A DNA stretch of 64,000 nucleotides from Sinorhizobium alkalisoli (GTDB lineage Bacteria > Pseudomonadota > Alphaproteobacteria > Rhizobiales > Rhizobiaceae). Shown piece by piece: positions 57,807-64,000 of this stretch. Under the pieces are notes generated by a model. That model saw only the letters and a program-made list of their open reading frames with translations. It was not told the origin of the DNA and made no database searches. Numbering within the stretch: position 1 is the first letter of the stretch; each line of letters begins with the position of its first letter. Position numbers and translations under genes: made by a program. Location: assembly GCF_008932245.1 (NCBI RefSeq), contig NZ_CP034909.1, positions 3,342,001 to 3,406,000 on the forward strand, written 5' to 3'.

Positions 57807-59843
57807 ATGTCCCCGCTCTCAACATGGACTGAGCAGAAATTGACCGCGCATCTCCTTCTCGGCATCGACACCGGCGGCACCTATACCGATGCCGTTCTCT
57901 TCAGCGAAGCAACGGGCGTAATCGCCAAGGCCAAGGCGCTGACGACCCGGCATGATCTTTCCGTCGGCATATCCGGAGCGGTCGAGGCCGTTCTGCAAAA
58001 GGCGCAGGTGCCGGTTTCGGCGATCAGCCTCGTCTCGCTTTCGACGACGCTGGCAACCAACGCCCTGGTGGAGGGCCAAGGCGGCCGCGCCGGCCTCATC
58101 ATGATCGGTTTCGGGCCGGAAGACCTGAAACGCGATGGCCTGATCGAGGCGCTCGGCTCGGATCCGGTTCTGTTTCTGCCGGGTGGTCACAATGTCCATG
58201 GCGGTGAGACGCCGCTCGACATGCGCGCACTTGACGAGGCGCTGCCGGAACTCGGGCGGCAGGTATCGTCCTTTGCGATCGCGGGCTATTTCGCCGTGCG
58301 CAACCCGGACCACGAGAAGCGGGTGCGCGAGCGCATCCGCGAGGTCTCGCACCTGCCGGTGACCTGCAGTCACGAACTGTCCTCGAAGCTCGGCGGCCCG
58401 CGCCGGGCGCTGACGACGCTGCTCAACGCGCGCCTCGTCTCGATGATCGATCGGCTGATCGGCTCCTGCGAGGATTTCCTGAAGGGCCGCGGCATCGACG
58501 TGCCGATGATGGTGGTGCGCGGCGATGGCGCCCTCATTTCCGCCGCCGAAGCGAGGCTGCGGCCGATCGAGACGATTCTCTCCGGCCCGGCGGCGAGCCT
58601 GGTCGGCGCCAGGCATTTGACCGGTCTCGAAAACGCCGTCGTTTCCGACATCGGCGGCACGACGACCGATGTCGCCGTTCTCGAGGGGGGCCGTCCGCGG
58701 CTCGATGCGGACGGTGCCGTCGTTGGCGGCTTCCGCACCATGGTCGAGGCGGTTGCCATGCGAACCTTCGGGCTCGGCGGCGATTCGGAAGTGCGAATCG
58801 ACGATCGCGGCCTGAAAGCAAAATTCGAGCTTGGGCCCCGCCGTTTCCTGCCCTTGAGCCTCGCCGCCCATCTCCATGGCGAGGCGGTTCTCTCCGTGCT
58901 GGAGAAACAATTGCGCTCGCCCCATGCCGGCCGCCATGACGGCCGCTTTGCCGTGCGCACGGGCCTGCCCGATCATCTGGCAAGCGGCCTCCAGCCGCAG
59001 GAACAAGCGCTTTACGATCGGATCCGGCTGGTGCCGGTGGCGCTCGCCGACCTGCTCGTCACCACGGCGCAGCGGGCTACCCTTGACCGGCTTGTCGCAC
59101 GCGGGCTGGTGCATATCTCCGGCCTGACGCCATCCGATGCCATGCATGTGCTCGGGCGCCAGTCGCAATGGAACGCCGAGGCCGCCCGTCTCGGTCTCGA
59201 GCTTGCCGCGCGCGGCAGGGACGGATCGGGCCAGCCGATCGCGATCTCGGCCAAGTTGCTCGCCGAAATGGTCGTGGACCGGCTGACGCGGCAGTCCTCG
59301 GAGGTGATCCTGCAGGCCTGTCTTCATGAGGACGGGGCCGGGGCGATTGATCCGGCCGCGTCGCTTGCCGTCGACCGGGCGTTGAAGCGCGAGCCGGGCA
59401 TCGTCCGCTTCTCGATCGGCCTCGACCGGCCGCTTGTCGGGCTTGGCGCCTCGGCCCCCGTCTATTATCCGGTCATCGCCGACATGCTCGGCACCGCGGC
59501 CTCGATTCCGGGGGAGGCCGATGTGGCGAATGCGGTGGGCGCCGTGGTCGGCCAGGTGCGCGCCACCGTGACCGTCTTCGTCACGACACCGGAGGAAGGT
59601 ATCTTCGTCGTCAACGGCGCGGGCATCAGCGAGCGATTCCTCAAACAGGAGCACGCGTTCGACGTTGCCCGCCTCCGCGCCGAGACGATGGCGCTGGAAA
59701 CGGCGCGGGCAAACGGCGCAGAGCAGCCGGTGGCAACGCTGCATGAAGAAATCGATGCGCCCGAAATCGAGGGCGGACGCAAACTGATGGAGGCCCGATT
59801 CATCGCCTCCGCCAGCGGTCGGCCTCGAATCGCGCATTTCTGA
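57807..59843 (+). CDS. Hydantoinase/oxoprolinase-family protein
   Basis: This 678-residue protein belongs to the HyuA/oxoprolinase family. The N-terminal ATP-binding domain (LLGIDTGGTYTDAVLF, STTLATNALVEG) is followed by the actin-like core with VSDIGGTTTDVAVLEGG. Family enzymes cleave hydantoins, 5-oxoproline or related cyclic amides with ATP, usually with a separate HyuB partner that is not adjacent here. The ATG at 57807 has no good ribosome-binding site. A TTG at 57840, giving LTAHLLLGIDTGG, is an alternative start. The substrate is unknown. Confidence 0.85.
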   Translation: MSPLSTWTEQKLTAHLLLGIDTGGTYTDAVLFSEATGVIAKAKALTTRHDLSVGISGAVEAVLQKAQVPVSAISLVSLSTTLATNALVEGQGGRAGLIMIGFGPEDLKRDGLIEALGSDPVLFLPGGHNVHGGETPLDMRALDEALPELGRQVSSFAIAGYFAVRNPDHEKRVRERIREVSHLPVTCSHELSSKLGGPRRALTTLLNARLVSMIDRLIGSCEDFLKGRGIDVPMMVVRGDGALISAAEARLRPIETILSGPAASLVGARHLTGLENAVVSDIGGTTTDVAVLEGGRPRLDADGAVVGGFRTMVEAVAMRTFGLGGDSEVRIDDRGLKAKFELGPRRFLPLSLAAHLHGEAVLSVLEKQLRSPHAGRHDGRFAVRTGLPDHLASGLQPQEQALYDRIRLVPVALADLLVTTAQRATLDRLVARGLVHISGLTPSDAMHVLGRQSQWNAEAARLGLELAARGRDGSGQPIAISAKLLAEMVVDRLTRQSSEVILQACLHEDGAGAIDPAASLAVDRALKREPGIVRFSIGLDRPLVGLGASAPVYYPVIADMLGTAASIPGEADVANAVGAVVGQVRATVTVFVTTPEEGIFVVNGAGISERFLKQEHAFDVARLRAETMALETARANGAEQPVATLHEEIDAPEIEGGRKLMEARFIASASGRPRIAHF

Positions 59844-60073
59844 CTATTTCCGTTCGCGAAAAGTTAAGACCGCTGTAACTCTTTGACTCTGCGCACGGAG
59901 TTTCCGAAACCGAGCGCGATCTTCGGGTCGATGCGCTTGAACTTTTGCAGAATTGACAGCGGATGATTTGATGAGAGACTGCGCCCGCTTGCATGGCGGG
60001 TGTGCGCGGTCATTTTCCGCATGTATTCTGTTTCAAGATTCGAGCTTGGTGATTGAAATTCGGGAGTTGCGGC

Positions 60074-62245
60074 ATGGATCGCGTTGAGAAATTTGGTTTG
60101 AACATCGATGCCGGACTGCACCGCTTTCTGGTCGAGGAGGCGATGCCGGGCACTGGCATCGAGGCCGAGCAGTTCTTTTCGGCCCTGTCGGCGCTCATGC
60201 ACGATCTCGCGCCGAAGAACCGGGCGCTTCTCGCCCGGCGCGATGACCTGCAGGCAAGGCTCGATGCCTGGTATCGCGAGCACGGCGCTCCTGTCGACCT
60301 GGACGGTTATGAGGCCTTCCTCAGGGAGATCGGCTATCTCCTGCCCGAAGGACCGGATTTCTCCATCTCGACCGCCAATGTCGATCCCGAGATCGCAACC
60401 ATCGCCGGGCCGCAACTCGTCGTGCCGGTGATGAACGCCCGCTACGCCCTGAACGCCGCCAATGCCCGGTGGGGCTCGCTCTACGACGCCCTCTACGGCA
60501 CCGACGCGGTTCCCGAGACGAATGGCGCCGAGCGCGGCGAGAGCTACAATCCGGTCCGAGGCGAAAGGGTCATCGCCTGGGTTCGCGATTTTCTCGACGC
60601 CAGCGTTCCGCTGGCCGAGGGCCGTTGGAGCGGAGTGAGCGGGCTTGCAATCGAGGGCGCGGCGCTGGCGGTGACGCTGACGAACGGCACCAGAACCGTT
60701 CTCCGGAATCCGGCTCAATTCGCCGGTCATGCCGGCGCTGCGGATGCTCCGTCCGAGGTCGTGCTTTCCCGCAACAACCTGCACGTCGTAATCGTTCTCG
60801 ATGAGAAGACGGCGATCGGCAAGGCGGATCCGGCGCGTATCTCGGATGTCGTTCTCGAATCGGCGATGACCGCGATCATGGATTGTGAGGATTCCGTTGC
60901 CGCCGTCGATGCCGAGGACAAGGTCGTCGCCTACCGCAACTGGCTCGGATTGATGAAGGGCGATCTCGAGGAAGAGGTCGCCAAGGGGGGGCGGATTTTC
61001 ACGCGCAGGCTCAACCCCGATCGGGTCTATACGAGCCCGGACGGCGCGGCGCTGACGCTGCCTGGCCGGTCGCTGATGCTGGTGCGCAATGTCGGTCACC
61101 TGATGACCAACCCGGCAATCCTCGACCGCGACGGCCGCGAGGTCCCCGAGGGCCTCATGGACGCAATGATCACGGCGCTGATCGCACTGCACGACATCGG
61201 CCCTAACGGCCGTCGGGCGAATTCGCGTGCCGGGTCGATGTATGTCGTCAAGCCGAAGATGCACGGGCCGGACGAAGTGGCCTTCGCCTGCGAGATCTTC
61301 GCGCGCGTCGAGGCGGCGCTCGGGCTTGCGGCCAATACGATGAAGATGGGCATCATGGACGAGGAGCGGCGCACCACCGTCAATCTCAAGGAGTGCATCC
61401 GCGCGGCCCGCGGACGCGTCGTCTTCATCAATACGGGCTTCCTGGACCGCACCGGTGACGAGATCCATACCTCGATGGAAGCCGGGCCGATGATCCGCAA
61501 GGGGGACATGAAGCAAGCGGCCTGGATTGCCGCCTACGAGAACTGGAACGTCGACATCGGCCTTGAATGCGGACTGTCCGGACGCGCACAGATCGGCAAG
61601 GGCATGTGGGCCATGCCGGACCTGATGGCGGCGATGCTCGAACAGAAGATCGCCCATCCAAAGGCGGGCGCCAATACGGCCTGGGTCCCCTCTCCGACGG
61701 CTGCGACCCTGCATGCGACCCACTACCATCGCGTCGATGTCGCAGCGGTGCAGGCGGGCCTCAAGAGCCGACCGCGCGCCAAGCTCGCGGACATCCTTTC
61801 GGTGCCGGTGGCGGTGCGGCCGAACTGGACCGAGGAGGAGATCCAGCGCGAACTCGACAACAATGCGCAGGGTATCCTTGGCTATGTGGTTCGCTGGATC
61901 GATCAGGGCGTCGGCTGCTCGAAGGTGCCGGATATCAACGATATCGGCCTGATGGAGGATCGCGCGACCTTGCGCATTTCCTCCCAGCACATGGCGAACT
62001 GGCTGCGTCACGGCATCGTCAGCGAGACGCAGATCGTCGAAACGATGAAGCGCATGGCGGCGATCGTCGACCGGCAGAATGCCGGCGATCCGAGCTACCA
62101 GCCGATGGCCGGCCGCTTCGACGAATCGATCGCCTTCCAGGCGGCCCTCGACCTCGTGCTCAAGGGGTGCGAACAGCCGAACGGCTATACCGAACCGGTG
62201 CTCCACCGCCGGCGGCTGGAGCTGAAGGCGAAGCAGGCGGGGTGA
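60074..62245 (+). CDS. glcB: Malate synthase G
   Basis: This 723-residue enzyme condenses glyoxylate with acetyl-CoA to malate in the glyoxylate cycle. The N-terminal [19 protein letters not shown] and the long G-type length identify it, and [15 protein letters not shown] carries active-site acidic residues. Further markers are [16 protein letters not shown] and [19 protein letters not shown] chose the ATG at 60074, preceded by GGGAG. In the 230-base gap upstream a TTGACA (59953-59958) could be a -35 box, but no good -10 follows. It pairs functionally with pckA for growth on acetate or PHB-derived carbon. Confidence 0.97.
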   Translation: MDRVEKFGLNIDAGLHRFLVEEAMPGTGIEAEQFFSALSALMHDLAPKNRALLARRDDLQARLDAWYREHGAPVDLDGYEAFLREIGYLLPEGPDFSISTANVDPEIATIAGPQLVVPVMNARYALNAANARWGSLYDALYGTDAVPETNGAERGESYNPVRGERVIAWVRDFLDASVPLAEGRWSGVSGLAIEGAALAVTLTNGTRTVLRNPAQFAGHAGAADAPSEVVLSRNNLHVVIVLDEKTAIGKADPARISDVVLESAMTAIMDCEDSVAAVDAEDKVVAYRNWLGLMKGDLEEEVAKGGRIFTRRLNPDRVYTSPDGAALTLPGRSLMLVRNVGHLMTNPAILDRDGREVPEGLMDAMITALIALHDIGPNGRRANSRAGSMYVVKPKMHGPDEVAFACEIFARVEAALGLAANTMKMGIMDEERRTTVNLKECIRAARGRVVFINTGFLDRTGDEIHTSMEAGPMIRKGDMKQAAWIAAYENWNVDIGLECGLSGRAQIGKGMWAMPDLMAAMLEQKIAHPKAGANTAWVPSPTAATLHATHYHRVDVAAVQAGLKSRPRAKLADILSVPVAVRPNWTEEEIQRELDNNAQGILGYVVRWIDQGVGCSKVPDINDIGLMEDRATLRISSQHMANWLRHGIVSETQIVETMKRMAAIVDRQNAGDPSYQPMAGRFDESIAFQAALDLVLKGCEQPNGYTEPVLHRRRLELKAKQAG

Positions 62246-62280
62246 GCGCCGCGTCCTACGCTTACGAGCAGGAGAAGACC

Positions 62281-62423
62281 CTTCCCAAACCCTTCCCACA
62301 AGAGGGAGGGGCTCGGCACTCGCGGCGCTCGCTTGCCCATTTCAGCCCTTCCGACTCACGCAAGGGTTGAGTACGTTGTAGTGAATGCATGGCTCGGTAA
62401 GCCCCTCCCCCTTTGGGGAGGGG
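62281..62423. repeat. GC-rich hairpin repeats between glcB and the L,D-transpeptidase gene
   Basis: CCCTTCCC with GGGAGGGG (62290-62301) and a perfect CCCCTCCCC (62402-62410) / GGGGAGGGG (62415-62423) stem with a CTTT loop resemble the units at 47455-47590. The second hairpin is strong enough to affect transcription, but there is no T-tract on either side. The genes converge here. Confidence 0.6.
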
Positions 62424-62453
62424 ACTTCCGGCGCTATTCCACGCAAGCGAATG

Positions 62454-62482
62454 AAAAGGCCGCCGGCATCGACCAGCGGCCT
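62454..62482 (-). terminator. Rho-independent terminator of the L,D-transpeptidase gene
   Basis: On the minus strand AGGCCGC (62476-62482) pairs with GCGGCCT (62457-62463) and is followed by a short T-run (plus-strand AAAA at 62454-62457). It begins 26 bases after the stop codon at 62508. Confidence 0.7.
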
Positions 62483-62507
62483 CTTTCGATAGACGGATGT
62501 TCCAGCG

Positions 62508-63182
62508 TTACTGCTGCACGACGACGCGCGCGCCGCGGCCCGGGCGAACCCGTGCATAGAGATCGATGATGTCCTGGTTCATCAGCCGGATGCAGCCGGA
62601 CGACGCAGCGGTACCGATCGAAGACCATTCCGGCGTGCCGTGCAGGCGGAAGAGCGTGTCGCGGCCTTCCTGATTGAAGAGATAGAGCGCTCGGGCGCCG
62701 AGCGGATTGCTGAGACCCGGGCCCATGCCTTCCTCGACATATTTGGCGACTTCCGGCTTGCGCTCGGCCATCTCCTTCGGCGGATGCCAGGTCGGCCATT
62801 CCTGCTTCCAGGCGACATAGGCCTCGCCTTCCCAGGCGAAGCCGGCCTTGCCGACGCCGATGCCGTAGCGCACCGCCTTGCCGCCCGGCAGTACGTAGTA
62901 GAGGAAGCGATTCGGCGTGTTGACGACGATGGTGCCGGGGCGCTCCTTCGTCTGGTACTCGACGATCTGACGATGGAAGCGCTTGTCCAGTCGGTCGATC
63001 GGGATTGCCGGCAAGGGATAGCCGTGGTCCTCAACCGCGCCGTAATTGGTCGTAAAGATTTGATTCGTCGCCAGCTTTTCGCCCTCGGTGGAGGAGTCGG
63101 CGGTGGACGTCGTTTGAGAGCAGCCGGCGATGAGGACCGTCGCAGTCAGACTGCACAGAAGGAGAGCGTTGCGGAAGCGCAT
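62508..63182 (-). CDS. L,D-transpeptidase (YkuD domain) lipoprotein
   Basis: This 224-residue protein has a lipoprotein signal with lipobox LIAGC (Cys20). The YkuD domain (about 80-222) ends with the catalytic HGTPEWSSIGTAASSGCIRL, which contains the His and nucleophile Cys. L,D-transpeptidases form 3-3 cross-links or attach proteins to peptidoglycan; polar-growing rhizobia have many of them. The specific reaction is unknown. It converges on glcB and is divergent from mmcB. Confidence 0.92.
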   Translation of the reverse strand: MRFRNALLLCSLTATVLIAGCSQTTSTADSSTEGEKLATNQIFTTNYGAVEDHGYPLPAIPIDRLDKRFHRQIVEYQTKERPGTIVVNTPNRFLYYVLPGGKAVRYGIGVGKAGFAWEGEAYVAWKQEWPTWHPPKEMAERKPEVAKYVEEGMGPGLSNPLGARALYLFNQEGRDTLFRLHGTPEWSSIGTAASSGCIRLMNQDIIDLYARVRPGRGARVVVQQ

Positions 63183-63366
63183 GAGGGTCTCGTAAAAGGA
63201 AGGTGAGGAAGTGCGGGGGAGGGTGCCCGGCCGTCAGCTTATTTGCGATTGCATGGCGCTTAGCAAGGGACGGAGGTGCCGCAATTCGGCCGCGAAGTGT
63301 AAATTCCGCGACGATTGCTTTTTTGCAACAAGCGGCCGGAGCGGCGCCCTGCGCCGAAGTCGAACG

Positions 63367-63900
63367 ATGACGATTCTATCGATCCATGGCGACAATCCGC
63401 TCGCCGACGGGCGCCAGTCGGAGCGGGCATTGAAAGTGCGCCGCGGCGTTCAGCGCCTGCTTGCCGAGATGCGCCATGCCGTGTTGCCGGAACTCACGCT
63501 TGCGAGCGGCCGGCGGGCGGACCTCATATCGCTGTCGGCGAAGGGCGAGATCTGGATCGTCGAGATCAAGACTTCGATCGAGGATTTTCGCGTCGACCGC
63601 AAATGGCCGGACTACCGGCTGCATTGCGACCGGTTGTTCTTTGCGACTCATGCAGAGGTGCCGCTCGACATCTTTCCGGAGGAATGCGGACTCATCCTTT
63701 CCGACGGCTACGAAGCGCATATGTTGCGCGACGCCCCGGAACATCGCATTGCCGCTGCAACGCGAAAATCGGTAGTCCAGGGCTTTGCCCGGGCGGCGGC
63801 ACAGCGCCTGATGCTGGCCGAATGGGCGGCTGAGAGAAACGGCGAATTCGGCGAGTCGATAGGCGATATCCTCGCCGGCAGCCGTGATGCGGAGTCCTGA
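63367..63900 (+). CDS. mmcB: MmcB-family DNA repair protein (DUF1052)
   Basis: This 177-residue protein carries a PD-(D/E)xK nuclease-like core, RRADLISLSAKGEIWIVEIK (Asp, then Glu-x-Lys), followed by SIEDFRVDRKWPDYRLHCDR. This matches MmcB, an alphaproteobacterial SOS-associated repair protein known from Caulobacter. I chose the ATG at 63367 because it begins the conserved region; the ribosome-binding site is poor and the frame is open upstream to 63211, so the start is uncertain. It converges directly on the ActR gene with no gap. Confidence 0.85.
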   Translation: MTILSIHGDNPLADGRQSERALKVRRGVQRLLAEMRHAVLPELTLASGRRADLISLSAKGEIWIVEIKTSIEDFRVDRKWPDYRLHCDRLFFATHAEVPLDIFPEECGLILSDGYEAHMLRDAPEHRIAAATRKSVVQGFARAAAQRLMLAEWAAERNGEFGESIGDILAGSRDAES

Positions 63901-64000
63901 TTACTTTGGCGCCCGCTTCGCCAGGATGCGCTGCAGCGTGCGGCGGTGCATGTTGAGCCGTCGCGCGGTTTCCGAGACATTGCGTTCGCACATCTCGTAG
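63901..64000 (-). CDS. actR: ActR/RegA-type response regulator, C-terminal fragment
   Basis: Only the last 32 codons are in the window. They encode YEMCERNVSETARRLNMHRR then TLQRILAKRAPK, the Fis-like HTH that ends ActR/RegA/PrrA response regulators of the redox-responsive two-component system. The receiver domain lies beyond base 64000. The stop directly abuts the mmcB stop. The family call is strong for so short a piece because this HTH is very conserved. Confidence 0.85.
   Translation of the reverse strand, partial: YEMCERNVSETARRLNMHRRTLQRILAKRAPK

Noticed and set aside
59864..62299. Very long open frame antisense to glcB, and similar ones antisense to hyuA and the his genes
   Set aside because: High-GC codon usage keeps the antisense frame open. 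The encoded strings have no recognisable domain, whereas the sense frames are clear enzymes.

Overview
The window looks like a chromosomal segment from a Sinorhizobium/Ensifer-type member of the Rhizobiaceae. GC content is high and coding density is close to complete. The gene order gyrB, phaZ, trpFBA-accD-folC, trxA, addAB, ahcY, hprK-chvG-chvI, pckA, the his cluster and hslVU is what I remember for the origin-proximal part of the Sinorhizobium meliloti chromosome. Two near-consensus parS sites (45886-45901 and 56236-56251) support an origin-proximal location. I see no rRNA or tRNA gene, no insertion sequence, no prophage and no CRISPR array. This is core chromosome with one accessory-looking catabolic block.

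Layout. Bases 1-4.5 kb hold the 3' end of mltA, an Smr-domain gene, a small Xre regulator and gyrB, whose leader contains a perfect dyad with two GANTC sites. Bases 4.5-6.9 kb hold a nitroreductase and gabD. Bases 7.1-17.4 kb form a sugar-acid catabolic locus: HpaI-type aldolase, GntR-type regulator with two winged-helix domains, UxaA-type dehydratase, aldo-keto reductase, CUT2 sugar ABC transporter, zinc alcohol dehydrogenase and a COG3618 lactonase. Together these look like an oxidative, non-phosphorylated route for a 6-deoxyhexose such as L-fucose. Bases 17.6-20.4 kb hold PHB depolymerase phaZ, a DUF2852 membrane protein and a SprT/YgjP-like metalloprotease. Bases 20.6-25.8 kb hold trpF-trpB-trpA-accD-folC.

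Bases 26-43.9 kb are almost entirely on the minus strand. Read 5' to 3' they are chvI, chvG, hprK, an EIIA-Man gene and ptsH (a regulatory PTS tied to an envelope two-component system), ahcY, a DivL-like pseudo-kinase with tyrosine in place of the phospho-accepting histidine, a TsaE-AmgK fusion, a MurU-like uridylyltransferase, addB, addA and trxA.

Bases 44.2-64 kb hold pckA (divergent from chvI, with two tandem operator-like dyads), arfB, an alkB-like gene, the minus-strand operon hisB-DUF2628-hisH-hisA-hisF-hisE-coaA, then hslV-GNAT-hslU, a DUF1402 protein with lysozyme-like motifs, a cytochrome P450, a hydantoinase-family protein, glcB, an L,D-transpeptidase lipoprotein, mmcB, and the 3' end of an ActR/RegA-type response regulator. 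Intergenic spaces carry two families of short palindromic repeats.

Several genes share carbon-storage and gluconeogenesis logic (phaZ, pckA, glcB, PTS/HprK). Several others concern the cell wall (mltA, amgK/murU, L,D-transpeptidase, possibly DUF1402). All functional calls come from reading motifs and gene order. No database search was possible.
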